Assembly: GCA_965225715.1 (NCBI GenBank)
Contig: CBDDBK010000003.1
Location: forward strand, 248,001 to 312,000
Length of the DNA stretch: 64,000 bases
Reading direction: 5' to 3'
Source of the DNA: CBDDBK01 sp965225715
Lineage (GTDB): Bacteria > Bacteroidota > Bacteroidia > Cytophagales > Flammeovirgaceae
The translations under genes and the position numbers were made by a program. The notes beneath the pieces are model-generated. The model worked only from the letters and a program-made list of their open reading frames with translations, had not been told where the DNA came from and did not search any database. This document shows, one piece after another, positions 16,673 through 25,173 of the stretch (position 1 is the stretch's first letter; the number at the start of each line of letters is the position of its first letter).

Positions 16673-17692
16673 ATGGAAAAAGAAGTTGAAGCAGTGTACA
16701 ACGTAATAAAAGACTATAGGAAAGAAGAAGGCTTAGAAATTTCAAAAATGAGAATAACGAAGTGGATTAATCAGTTTCCCAGAGAAGATAGAATTTTTAT
16801 TTTAAAGGAATTAAAATACATTTTTGGTAAAATGTATTTTAGTAGAGATAGAATTAAAAATTTTATCAAGCAGATAATCCAAGCATTAGACGAAAAATTC
16901 GGCTACTCAGATTTCAACAAATTATTTGATAATACAAATTTCCTTGATCTACAAAATAAGGGAAAAAGTCAAAAAGAAATACTTGAGTTACTTCATGAAA
17001 CATTAAAATCGGATTATGATTATGACTGTAAGAACCTTGCTTGCTGTTCTAGTAAACACAATGTCTACATTGATGATGTTTTATGTACGGGCAATACTTT
17101 TTACAATAACCTTAAAGATTGGGCAACCGAAAATAGATTAGCAAAATTGAGATCTAAAGAAATTGATTTGAGTGTTTTTTATTTGTTCATTTCTAAAAAA
17201 CATTATGATAAAAAACGCGGACAATTTTACCACAATGTGAGCGAAGATTTTGCGGATTTAATCCACATCGAAGCAATTCACTTGTTTAATGATAATATTT
17301 TAAAACCTGTTGATGAAAATATCCCTGATGTAGTTTGTGAATACATGCAAAAAGTTGATAGTCAAGCAAATAAATACGCCAAGAATAAAGGTTTTGATCC
17401 TTATGAACTAGGTTTTTATCGAAAAGAAATTAATCCAGAAAAATTTTATTCTTCGATAGAAAATAGAAAGCGTTTGGAATTGATTTTTTTAAAAAAAGGC
17501 ATAGAGATTTTAACAAACTCAAATGTTTTAAAATCCAATATCCGCCCATTGGGTTATTCTTTACCCTCTTACAAAGACTTTGGGTTTGGAGCTTTGATCT
17601 TCACTTGGAGAAATGTACCAAATAATACACCGTTGGTTTTCTGGTATGACTCTAAAGGTTTTATACCATTATTTCAAAAACGGTCAATATAA
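16673..17692 (+). CDS. Phosphoribosyltransferase-like protein (PRTase-CE type), first gene of a two-gene accessory cassette
   Basis: A 339-residue soluble protein. Residues ~1-125 are helical with no recognised motif. Residues 131-146 (VYIDDVLCTGNTFYNNL) form a clean type I PRTase PRPP-binding signature, with the acidic pair D134-D135 and the T-G-x-T turn. A short strand FYLFIS follows at about residue 170. The C-terminal third contains RPLGYSLPSYKDFGFGALIF followed by TWRNVPNNTPLVFW, which looks like the tail conserved in phosphoribosyltransferase-like proteins of bacterial conflict systems (named PRTase-CE). The gene is 49 bp upstream of a NADAR gene on the same strand, so the two are probably co-transcribed. 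The natural substrate is unknown; a nucleotide or NAD-derived compound is an inference from the NADAR partner. Confidence 0.65.
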   Translation: MEKEVEAVYNVIKDYRKEEGLEISKMRITKWINQFPREDRIFILKELKYIFGKMYFSRDRIKNFIKQIIQALDEKFGYSDFNKLFDNTNFLDLQNKGKSQKEILELLHETLKSDYDYDCKNLACCSSKHNVYIDDVLCTGNTFYNNLKDWATENRLAKLRSKEIDLSVFYLFISKKHYDKKRGQFYHNVSEDFADLIHIEAIHLFNDNILKPVDENIPDVVCEYMQKVDSQANKYAKNKGFDPYELGFYRKEINPEKFYSSIENRKRLELIFLKKGIEILTNSNVLKSNIRPLGYSLPSYKDFGFGALIFTWRNVPNNTPLVFWYDSKGFIPLFQKRSI

Positions 17693-17741
17693 ATACTTTG
17701 AATTAAACTATTGATAATCATACAAATACAGATATTGTTTT

Positions 17742-18710
17742 ATGCCAGGTAGTGACAAAAAAGACACAATAAGGGAATATAAAGTTGATGAAGTAGTTTG
17801 GTTTAGAAAGACCAAAGAAGCTTTTGGTGGACTTTCTAATATGTGCTCAGGTTATCCTTTGAACATTAACGGGCATAAAATTTTGACATCAGAAGCCTTA
17901 TACCAAGCATGTAGGTTTCCAGATTCACCTGAAATTCAAAGACTCATTATTAATGAAAGAAGCCCAATGGCTGCAAAAATGAAAAGTAAACCCCATAGAA
18001 CGAAATATACTCGCAAAGATTGGGATGAGGTTAGAATTAAGATAATGCGTTGGTCTTTACAAGTTAAACTCGCTCAAAACTTTATAACATTTGGCAAACT
18101 ATTAGAAGACACGTATTCTAAAGATATTGTTGAAGATTCTAGGAAAGATAAATTTTGGGGAGCAGTAAGAGAAAAAAATAATGAAAACACCTTAATAGGA
18201 GTAAATGCACTTGGCAGATTATTAATGGAACTACGACAAAAATATTCTGAAAATAAATATGATTTATTTGTAGTTGAGCCTTTAAAAATCAACAATTTTA
18301 AACTATTTGGCAAAGAAATTTCACGTATTGACGAACGTGCTAACTACTTAAATAGATTAAGTAAACATTGGGGGTTAGATTTTCTAACTCAACTAATTAA
18401 TATTATCGAAGAAAAACAACATCCTATAAAAAATGAGTTATCATTTGACAATCAAAAAAATAAAGATTCTAATAAGACTACACAAAAAGCTAAAAAAATA
18501 CAAGATGATTCCATTGAAGAAAAAATAATGGTAGCCCTAAAAAATGGTGAAACTCTTTTTTCAAAAGAAATAGTTGGAAAAATTCAAGTTGATTGGAATA
18601 GCAATAAAATGACTTCTTATTTAAAAAAACTCAAAGAAATTGAAAGAGTAGAAGGAAAGCCACTAAAATTTAGACTAAAAGATAGATTTAATAAAGCCTC
18701 ATATTTATAA
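17742..18710 (+). CDS. NADAR domain protein (YbiA-like) with C-terminal extension
   Basis: A 322-residue protein. Residues ~18-168 are a NADAR (DUF1768) domain: WFRKTKEAFGGLSNM, SEALYQACRFPDSPE, a run with IKIMRWSLQVKLAQNF, LLEDTYSKDIVEDS, DKFWGAV and N-x-L-G-R-L-L-M-E-L-R. NADAR proteins act on ADP-ribosyl or riboflavin-related N-glycosidic bonds, and some remove ADP-ribose from guanine in toxin-antitoxin systems. Residues ~190-225 are a linker-like segment. Residues ~255-322 (EEKIMVALKNGETLFSKEIV...) resemble a small winged-helix-like domain, whose identity is uncertain. It follows the PRTase-like gene and precedes rpe by 34 bp. The pair looks like an inserted accessory module between housekeeping genes. 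Confidence 0.82.
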   Translation: MPGSDKKDTIREYKVDEVVWFRKTKEAFGGLSNMCSGYPLNINGHKILTSEALYQACRFPDSPEIQRLIINERSPMAAKMKSKPHRTKYTRKDWDEVRIKIMRWSLQVKLAQNFITFGKLLEDTYSKDIVEDSRKDKFWGAVREKNNENTLIGVNALGRLLMELRQKYSENKYDLFVVEPLKINNFKLFGKEISRIDERANYLNRLSKHWGLDFLTQLINIIEEKQHPIKNELSFDNQKNKDSNKTTQKAKKIQDDSIEEKIMVALKNGETLFSKEIVGKIQVDWNSNKMTSYLKKLKEIERVEGKPLKFRLKDRFNKASYL

Positions 18711-18744
18711 ATAATCACATTTTTTTAGCTTTTAAATCCAAAAA

Positions 18745-19386
18745 ATGTTAGTAGCACCATCCATTTTAGCCGCTAATTTTTCAAACTTGGAGTCTGTTTT
18801 TAATTGGCTTAATAAAACAACAGCCGACTGGATACATGTAGATGTTATGGACGGACATTTTGTACCTAATCTTACTCTAGGTTTCCCCACCTGTCAAGCC
18901 CTCGCAACTTTAAGTCAAAAACCGTTAGATATTCACTTGATGGTTAGCAACCCTGAAAACTATATAGAACGCTTTGCTACTCTAAAAGCCAATTCCATAT
19001 CCGTACACTACGAGGCTTGTCGTCATCTGCATAAAGTTATTGATCATATCAAAAGTTTGAAAATTAAAGCTGGTATTGCTATTAATCCACATACTTCTCC
19101 TCAAGTTTTAGAATCTATTTTTCCTTTTATAGATTATGTTTGTGTTATGTCAGTAAACCCCGGCTTTGGAGGGCAACATTTTATAGAAACAACCTATGAA
19201 AAAATAATAAAATTAAAAAAACTTATCAAAAAAAGTGGTTATAATATTCTAATACAAGTTGATGGAGGAGTAGATATTAATAATTATACTCACTTAAAAG
19301 AAGTAGGCGCAAATATTTTAGTTGCAGGAAGTGCAATATTTAAAGCTACAAACCCAATAGATGTTATTAAAAAATTAAAAAATTAA
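18745..19386 (+). CDS. rpe: Ribulose-phosphate 3-epimerase
   Basis: Interconverts ribulose 5-phosphate and xylulose 5-phosphate in the pentose phosphate pathway. The 213-residue TIM barrel begins LVAPSILAANFSNL and has the metal and catalytic motifs WIHVDVMDGHFVPNLTLG, IHLMVSNPENYI, SVHYEACRHL, CVMSVNPGFGGQHFIETTYE and IQVDGGVDINNY, ending VAGSAIFK. All are intact. The start is the ATG 34 bp after the NADAR gene. Confidence 0.96.
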   Translation: MLVAPSILAANFSNLESVFNWLNKTTADWIHVDVMDGHFVPNLTLGFPTCQALATLSQKPLDIHLMVSNPENYIERFATLKANSISVHYEACRHLHKVIDHIKSLKIKAGIAINPHTSPQVLESIFPFIDYVCVMSVNPGFGGQHFIETTYEKIIKLKKLIKKSGYNILIQVDGGVDINNYTHLKEVGANILVAGSAIFKATNPIDVIKKLKN

Positions 19387-19531
19387 ACATTTAATCTTTA
19401 AAATTTAATTATTTATTAAAAAATAAACATTAAAGAGTTGTTTTTTAATTTTAAAAATTATATATTTACAATATATGTTTAAAAAATAAATATTTATTCG
19501 CTTGTTTATCAAACTATAATAAATTGAAATA

Positions 19532-20512
19532 ATGAAAAGGTATCAACTTGCCATCAGAAAATTAAATATAACTATCACTTACTTTGATAGTATGCTTACT
19601 TTTACAAGAGGACATAACTATTATATCTTTAAAGTTAATACACTTTGGTTAAGTGTATTAGCGTTAAGTATTGTGTTTTTATCGGCTTATTTAGTTTTAA
19701 AACCAAAATATATTGATCAAAATCTATTAGAAAATAATGCCCGCTATGAAGTTATGGATAATTTTTTATCGTCTAGCCCCGTTGAGCCTGTTTTGTTAAA
19801 AGAAACAAGTCACCAGACTTTTATTCAAAATAAAGCAGCAATTATTTATAAATATACCGCTAAAAATAATGTATCGCGAATTGACCAACTTAGTGCTCAT
19901 GTTATGCTTGGATTTGCCGATGAAATCGCTGATCTTTTCATAGAACAGGTTTTAAAACCTGAAAGACCTGCCGAACATGTTTGGAATTTTTTCGTAGATA
20001 CTTCAGAACTTGATAAAATTAAAACAGCTATAATAGAACAGATTAAATACCATATTCCTGCCTCTATCAAACTTGCCCAATCAGCTTTAGAAACGGGTTA
20101 TGGTAAAAGAGTTGCTCATAATAATTATTTCGGACTTAAAGATAAAACGAATAAAACGAAACCCATATATACTATAGAATACTATAATAAAAAAGAATGT
20201 GATTTGAATAAAAATAAGATTATTTGGTCTCAAAAAGTTAAAAAAAGAGGACTTACTCTTTACAAATGTAAGGTAAAAGACAGTTTTAAAAATTATAAAA
20301 CCCCTTGGCATTCTTTCCGAGATCATTCTATTTATTTAAACAATGAACGTCGTTATGCTTTTCTTTTTACTAAAGGGAAGAATTATGAAGCTTGGGCAAA
20401 TACAATAGGATCTACTCGATTTGGTGGAGTTGGTTATGCAACATCTCCTGTCTATGGGGAAGTTTTAAAATCTATTATTCAAAGATATCATTTAGATCTT
20501 TTAGACCACTAA
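19532..20512 (+). CDS. Membrane-anchored glucosaminidase-domain protein
   Basis: A 326-residue protein with one N-terminal membrane segment (TLWLSVLALSIVFLSAYLVL, residues ~36-55) and a long periplasmic part. Residues ~175-325 form a glucosaminidase domain (PF01832 type, as in FlgJ and Atl): YHIPASIKLAQSALETGYGK with the catalytic Glu in SALETGYG, then NNYFGLKD and the later FRDHSIYLNN and YEAWANTIGSTRFGG. Such enzymes cleave the glycan strands of peptidoglycan. The N-terminal part (residues 60-160) has no recognised domain. Orientation and context do not link it to another gene; a MITE-like element follows directly. Confidence 0.8.
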   Translation: MKRYQLAIRKLNITITYFDSMLTFTRGHNYYIFKVNTLWLSVLALSIVFLSAYLVLKPKYIDQNLLENNARYEVMDNFLSSSPVEPVLLKETSHQTFIQNKAAIIYKYTAKNNVSRIDQLSAHVMLGFADEIADLFIEQVLKPERPAEHVWNFFVDTSELDKIKTAIIEQIKYHIPASIKLAQSALETGYGKRVAHNNYFGLKDKTNKTKPIYTIEYYNKKECDLNKNKIIWSQKVKKRGLTLYKCKVKDSFKNYKTPWHSFRDHSIYLNNERRYAFLFTKGKNYEAWANTIGSTRFGGVGYATSPVYGEVLKSIIQRYHLDLLDH

Positions 20513-20516
20513 ATTA

Positions 20517-20631
20517 AGATCTTTGCATCTACATTATCAATGATTTATGAGTATAAAAACCACATTTTTTTTTGTAACTATTTTATAATCAAATAATCAA
20601 ATTTTTATTATATCGAAAGGTGCAAAGGTCT
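20517..20631 (-). mobile_element. MITE-like element, copy 2 (AGACCTTTGCACC end)
   Basis: Read on the minus strand it starts AGACCTTTGCACC and ends with ATGCAAAGATCT. The two ends are imperfect inverted repeats of about 13 bp. The interior aligns with 1748-1891 (AATAAAAATTTGATTAT, TTTTATACTCATAAATC). It is 115 bp long with no reading frame, and starts five bases after the stop of the glucosaminidase gene. Confidence 0.65.
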
Positions 20632-20671
20632 AAATTTGTAAACAATTTCAATGGTGTTGTTATAGCTATAA

Positions 20672-21766
20672 TTACCTAAATTTAAAGTGCATAATATCAC
20701 CATCTTTAACTGTATAATTTTTTCCTTCTATGCTTATTTTACCAGCTTCTCTAAGGGCTAATTCAGATTTATAATTTAGGTAGTCTTTATATTTTATGAC
20801 CTCTGCTTTTATAAAGCCTTTTTCAAAATCGGTATGAATTACACCAGCAGCTTGGGCAGCTTTAGTATTTGCAGAAACTGTCCAAGCTCTAACTTCTACT
20901 TTACCTGCTGTAAAATACGTAATTAATCCCAATAGTTCATAAGCACTACGAATAAGGCGGTCTAAACCTGAAGATTCTAAGCCATAATCTTCTAAAAAAG
21001 TTATTTTTTCTTCGGGATCGTCAAAACTATTAATTTCTGCTTCCAAAACATTACATATAGGCAATACTAAGGCTGCTTCTTGTTTTGCTGCTTCTTTAAT
21101 TTTTAAAGTATGTTCATTGTCTTTCTTCAAAAGATCTTCATGAATATTTAGGACATATATAATTGGTTTAGAAGTCATTAAAAAAAGCTGTTTGACAAAA
21201 ACCGCTTCTTCTTCGCTAAACTCAAGCGTACGTATATTTTGGTTTTTTTCCAAGCAGGCTTGAACTTTTTTTAAATAGTCTATTTCTTTTCTAGCTTGCT
21301 TATCACCTGTTTTAACTAATTTTTGAGTTTTACCCAAGCGTTTTTCGATAGTATCTAAGTCTTTTAATTGAAGCTCTGTATCTATAATCTCTTTATCGCG
21401 TAAGGCATTAATAGCACCTTCTACATGAATAATATTACTATCCTCAAAACATCGAATCACATGCACTATAGTATCAACTTCTCGAATAGTAGCCAAAAAT
21501 TTATTACCTAAACCCTCTCCTTTGCTAGCACCAGAAACTAAACCCGCAATGTCCACAAATTCAATAATAGTAGGTACAGTTTTATCTGGCTCCACTATAG
21601 TTGCCAATTTTTGCAAACGTACATCCGGCACTTTGACAACTGTTGTATTTGGCTCGATAGTGCAAAAAGGGTAATTTTCAGCACTTACTTTAGCCTTAGA
21701 TAAGGCATTAAATAAAGTCGATTTACCTATATTTGGTAAACCTACGATCCCACATTTTAAACTCAT
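20672..21766 (-). CDS. ychF: Redox/ribosome-associated P-loop ATPase YchF (OLA1 family)
   Basis: A 364-residue translation-factor-related GTPase-fold protein that in this family hydrolyses ATP and binds ribosomes. G1 is GLPNIGKSTLFNAL, G3 is VDIAGLVSGASKGEGLGN, and the specificity motif is N-I-H-E rather than NKxD, which is the family hallmark. The middle coiled-coil insertion (about residues 130-200) and the C-terminal TGS domain, ending GDIMHFKFR, are present. Length is normal for YchF (363-365). It is a single gene facing the glucosaminidase gene. Confidence 0.95.
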   Translation of the reverse strand: MSLKCGIVGLPNIGKSTLFNALSKAKVSAENYPFCTIEPNTTVVKVPDVRLQKLATIVEPDKTVPTIIEFVDIAGLVSGASKGEGLGNKFLATIREVDTIVHVIRCFEDSNIIHVEGAINALRDKEIIDTELQLKDLDTIEKRLGKTQKLVKTGDKQARKEIDYLKKVQACLEKNQNIRTLEFSEEEAVFVKQLFLMTSKPIIYVLNIHEDLLKKDNEHTLKIKEAAKQEAALVLPICNVLEAEINSFDDPEEKITFLEDYGLESSGLDRLIRSAYELLGLITYFTAGKVEVRAWTVSANTKAAQAAGVIHTDFEKGFIKAEVIKYKDYLNYKSELALREAGKISIEGKNYTVKDGDIMHFKFR

Positions 21767-21820
21767 ATGTTAGTTTTAGATTTGAAAATGAGTGTAATAA
21801 AAATATCTTTTTAGTATCAA

Positions 21821-21970
21821 TTACTCTATAAGATTTTTAGTATTATCCAGTTTAGGATATTTTTTTAAGAGTCTTTCTTTAGCAGATATAGCAGCTTGTT
21901 TTTCGCCTTCCGAACCTGATCGGCTTATCAACGATTCTATTTTTTTTATTTTATCTAATAAAGTGTCCAA
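21821..21970 (-). CDS. Small ORF resembling a DUF2786-like segment, possibly a gene fragment
   Basis: An open frame of about 49 codons ending with TAA at 21823-21821. It encodes LDTLLDKIKKIESLISRSGS and then EGEKQAAISAKERLLKKYP. This resembles the helix pair of DUF2786-type segments. There is no ATG in frame; the only usable start is a TTG at 21970. It could be a short protein, or the surviving part of a larger gene. It lies between ychF and glgB on the minus strand. Confidence 0.25.
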   Translation of the reverse strand: MDTLLDKIKKIESLISRSGSEGEKQAAISAKERLLKKYPKLDNTKNLIE

Positions 21971-22072
21971 AACATAGTGAATATATAGTCTAAAAATGAT
22001 CTTGATATTAAAGTATTTAGAGTTAAATTTATCTTTTTAATTGGCTTTTAAAAAATTGAAATTAAAAATTCT

Positions 22073-22080
22073 TATTTTTG
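22073..22080 (+). promoter_or_regulatory. Candidate -7 promoter box for glgB
   Basis: TATTTTTG matches the TAnnTTTG consensus, 60 bases before the chosen glgB ATG. No -33 TTG at proper spacing was found. Confidence 0.3.
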
Positions 22081-22140
22081 TTTTTACCGTACAAACTATT
22101 TTATTTAAATGCCAAAAATAAACATTTTTATATTTTAAAG

Positions 22141-24132
22141 ATGAATGAGCAAGAGTTTACACCTGAATTAATTCGTCAAGATCCTTGGTTAGAACCTCAT
22201 CAACATGCTATTATAGAGCGTTATAAGATTTTTAAAGATACTTATAACTATTTGAATAGCAAGTATAAATCTTTATACGAGTTTGCAAATTGGCATGAAA
22301 TTTTAGGTTTTCATTACGATAAAGAGAAAAAAGGTTGGTGGTATAGAGAATGGGCTCCAGAGGCTCATGGTTTATTTTTAGTGGGTAATTTTAACAAATG
22401 GGATAAGCAAAATTGTCCTCTTAAAAAGAAAGATGATGGTATTTGGGAAGTATTTCTAGCTGATAAAAATTATAAGCCAAAATTAAAACATAAAAGCCTT
22501 ATTAAAGTAATTGTAAAAAGTGCGTTAGGTACCCATCATAGACTTCCTCTTTTTATTAAAAGATCTATTCAAGATCCTGTTACTATGGATTTTACAGGTC
22601 AAATTTGGAAAAATCGATACATTTGGAAAAATAAGAGTCCAAAAATTTCGTCTCCCTTTATTTACGAAGCCCATGTCGGCATGGCTCAAGAAAAAGAAGG
22701 AATAGGAACTTACCAAGAGTTTATAGATTTTGTTTTACCAAGGATAAAAAAAGGAGGCTATAATACTATTCAACTTATGGCAGTCCAAGAGCATCCTTAT
22801 TATGGCTCTTTTGGTTACCATGTTTCTAATTTTTTTGCCGTTTCTTCTCGTTTTGGAACGCCTGAAGATTTAAAACGTCTTATTGATACTGCTCATGGTA
22901 TGGGTATGATTGTTATTTTAGATTTAGTGCATTCTCATGCTGTTAAAAATATTAATGAAGGAATTAATAATTTTGATGGAACAACCTATCAGTTTTTTCA
23001 TGAAGGTGAAAAAGGGGAACATCCTGCTTGGGATTCCAAACTTTTTAATTATGAAAAGGAAGAAGTTTGGCGATTTTTACTTTCCAATATTAGATATTGG
23101 CTAGAAGAGTTTCGATTTGATGGATTTCGATTTGATGGCGTTACTTCTATGATGTATGCTCATCATGGACACACAAATTTTGATCATTATGAAAAATATT
23201 TTGAAAAAGATATTGAAAAATCAGCTATTCTTTACCTTCAACTTGCTAATACACTGACCCACCAAATTAATACGCAAGCCTATACTATTGCTGAAGATGT
23301 AAGCGGTATGCCCGGTTTATGCCGCCCTATAAGAGAAGGTGGCATAGGTTTTAATTTCAGATTAGCTATGGGATTACCAGAATACTGGGAAAAGCTCATT
23401 TCTAATCAAAAAGATGAAAATTGGAATGTAGAAGAAATTTGGGGAACTTTACGAAATAGACGAAATCATGAAAAGACAATTGCTTATATAGAATCACATG
23501 ACCAAGCCCTTGTAGGCGATAAAACTTTAATTTTTTGGCTAGTGGATTCAGAAATGTATCATTTCATGAAAAAGATAGACCAATCTATTAGTATAGATAG
23601 AGGAATGGCTTTGCATAAAATGATTAGATTAATAACCTGTGTTTTAGGTGGGGAAGGCTATTTAAATTTTATAGGCAATGAGTTTGGACATCCTGAGTGG
23701 GTCGACTTCCCAGGAAAACACAATAATTGGTCTTATAAATATGCCCGCCGCCAATGGAATTTAGTTGATGATAAAAACCTTAAATACCACTTTCTGTCCG
23801 ATTTTGATAAGGCTATGATAGAATTAATTAAATCTCATGACTTGCTTCATGATAAAGAATCTTATTTACTCAACATGGATGTTCATAATCAGGCTTTAAT
23901 GTTTCAGAAAGGGGATTTAATTTTTGTTTTTAACTTTAATCCAAGCTATTCTATTGCCAATTATAATTTTTATGTTAGAGATAATGGAAATTATAATATT
24001 GTTTTAAATTCTGATTCACAAAAATTTGGTGGTCATGGACGAATAGATGATACTTTAACCTATTCAAGCAATGATAATAAATTGCAGATTTATTTACCTA
24101 ATAGAGTTGCCTTAGTATTTATTAAACAGTAA
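22141..24132 (+). CDS. glgB: 1,4-alpha-glucan branching enzyme (GH13, eukaryote-like subfamily)
   Basis: Introduces alpha-1,6 branches into glycogen. I chose the ATG at 22141 (MNEQEFTPELIRQDPW), 663 residues; the longer frame opens with TTG and covers the likely promoter. A CBM48 domain is seen near residues 60-160 (WWYREWAPEAHGLFLVGNFN). The GH13 catalytic motifs are DLVHSHA, GFRFDGVTSMMY with the nucleophile Asp, TIAEDVSGMPGL with the acid/base Glu and YIESHDQALVGDKT with the stabilising Asp. The motif set resembles the eukaryotic-type subfamily, which is common in Bacteroidota. No other glycogen genes are adjacent. Confidence 0.94.
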   Translation: MNEQEFTPELIRQDPWLEPHQHAIIERYKIFKDTYNYLNSKYKSLYEFANWHEILGFHYDKEKKGWWYREWAPEAHGLFLVGNFNKWDKQNCPLKKKDDGIWEVFLADKNYKPKLKHKSLIKVIVKSALGTHHRLPLFIKRSIQDPVTMDFTGQIWKNRYIWKNKSPKISSPFIYEAHVGMAQEKEGIGTYQEFIDFVLPRIKKGGYNTIQLMAVQEHPYYGSFGYHVSNFFAVSSRFGTPEDLKRLIDTAHGMGMIVILDLVHSHAVKNINEGINNFDGTTYQFFHEGEKGEHPAWDSKLFNYEKEEVWRFLLSNIRYWLEEFRFDGFRFDGVTSMMYAHHGHTNFDHYEKYFEKDIEKSAILYLQLANTLTHQINTQAYTIAEDVSGMPGLCRPIREGGIGFNFRLAMGLPEYWEKLISNQKDENWNVEEIWGTLRNRRNHEKTIAYIESHDQALVGDKTLIFWLVDSEMYHFMKKIDQSISIDRGMALHKMIRLITCVLGGEGYLNFIGNEFGHPEWVDFPGKHNNWSYKYARRQWNLVDDKNLKYHFLSDFDKAMIELIKSHDLLHDKESYLLNMDVHNQALMFQKGDLIFVFNFNPSYSIANYNFYVRDNGNYNIVLNSDSQKFGGHGRIDDTLTYSSNDNKLQIYLPNRVALVFIKQ

Positions 24133-24176
24133 TTGAAAAAGTATATAGTTTTTTGTAATTATGTATACATAATCGC

Positions 24177-24246
24177 ATCATTTAAAAAAGGTTAACTCAT
24201 TGGTAATGAAAATGACCATTTCTAAAATACAAATAGTATTATTATA
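24177..24246 (-). repeat. Dispersed intergenic repeat, second sub-type, partial
   Basis: On the minus strand it contains TTTTAGAAATGGTCATTTTC and ATTACCAATGAGTTAACC, shared with 520-600. It lies between glgB and a hypothetical gene. Confidence 0.45.
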
Positions 24247-24278
24247 TTTTTGGAAGCATAATTTTTTAACAGCACAGG

Positions 24279-24707
24279 ATGATAAAATTTAATTTAGTAT
24301 TAGTCTTTTTATTAATTACTCATCAAAATTTGATAAGTAAACAGCCAAATAATAATTATCGAATTGACGTTTCAGAAAAAGTTTTAGAAAAGTTAAAAAG
24401 CGAAAATGACTATAATAATTTGTACTCTAATCATATAGGTGGAATTCGGGAACAAAGATATACATATAAAGGTAGTAAGCATATTTTTGTAGATATAGAG
24501 ACAAAAACGGAAGTTATTGAGGGAGGGCTGGATAAACGCAGCAGTTTAGACAGTATTCAACAGGCTGGTTTTTTTGCTTTTCTAACCGGCAAAAAACCTA
24601 TTGTGGTTATCTATGATACAGATGGAAAAGAAGGTATTTATGAATATAGAATCAAAAAGGCATGTCAATTTTATGGAATGGAATATAGAAATGTAGTCTT
24701 TTATTAG
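24279..24707 (+). CDS. Hypothetical exported protein
   Basis: A 142-residue protein with a probable N-terminal signal sequence (MIKFNLVLVFLLITHQNLIS). The mature part is mixed charge with RIDVSEKVLEKLKSENDYNN and a later strand pair PIVVIYDTDGKEGIYEYRIK. I do not recognise a family. Tyrosine is frequent, and only one cysteine occurs (near residue 129). It is flanked by dispersed repeats on both sides and is not close enough to another gene to suggest an operon. Confidence 0.5.
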   Translation: MIKFNLVLVFLLITHQNLISKQPNNNYRIDVSEKVLEKLKSENDYNNLYSNHIGGIREQRYTYKGSKHIFVDIETKTEVIEGGLDKRSSLDSIQQAGFFAFLTGKKPIVVIYDTDGKEGIYEYRIKKACQFYGMEYRNVVFY

Positions 24708-24757
24708 GAATTTTTAGAAGCTTTGACTTGTTGATTTTTAGGACATTAAACTCACAA

Positions 24758-24776
24758 GGTGGGCTGTTTAATTTGT
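24758..24776 (+). repeat. Left half of a 19-bp inverted repeat flanking the PD-(D/E)XK transposase-like gene
   Basis: GGTGGGCTGTTTAATTTGT here pairs with ACAGATTAAACAGCCCACC at 26180-26198, with one mismatch. The two sites bracket repeat copies C and E and the gene at 25174-26106. Confidence 0.6.
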
Positions 24777-24914
24777 CAACTGTTTATTCAAACAAGTTGC
24801 CCCAATTTAAAAGATAGGGTTTTTTTGAGCGACTTTTAAAACAATTGCTTAGTATAGAGTTTTAAAATTGAGATAGTTTAACTCATGTTATTTTTATCTT
24901 AGAAATAGTCATTT

Positions 24915-25008
24915 TATAGCAAAGCTATTTTATTTTGCGAAACGTTAAGTTTCAATACCAATAGGTTAGAATCCGAAAAACGCTCTTTTTTAAGTAACCT
25001 GAGTATAA
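24915..25008 (+). repeat. Dispersed ~94-bp intergenic repeat, copy C
   Basis: Almost identical to 14285-14378. It carries both internal palindromes and ends AAGTAACCTGAGTATAA. It faces copy E, 42 bp further on, forming a large inverted pair. Confidence 0.9.
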
Positions 25009-25050
25009 AACCAACAAGCTAAGACTTCCAAAAAATCCTTTTTCTATTTA

Positions 25051-25146
25051 AGATATAGTCACTTTAAATTAAAAAAGGATTTTATAGTATTCTAATACGT
25101 TGATTATGAACAAAACCGTTTCCCGTAATAAAATAGCTTTGCTATA
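25051..25146 (-). repeat. Dispersed ~94-bp intergenic repeat, copy E (reverse orientation)
   Basis: On the minus strand it begins TATAGCAAAGCTATTTTATT and continues ACGGGAAACGGTTTTGTTCA, GTATTAGAATACTATAAAA and CCTTTTTTTAATTTAAAGTG. It ends 27 bases before the next ATG. Confidence 0.8.
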
Positions 25147-25173
25147 AGATAACCATAAAAGAAATATCAGACC

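Noticed and set aside
22078..22140. 21-residue N-terminal extension of the branching enzyme
   Set aside because: It begins with TTG, overlaps a candidate promoter box and its sequence is not typical of the family; the ATG at 22141 is preferred.
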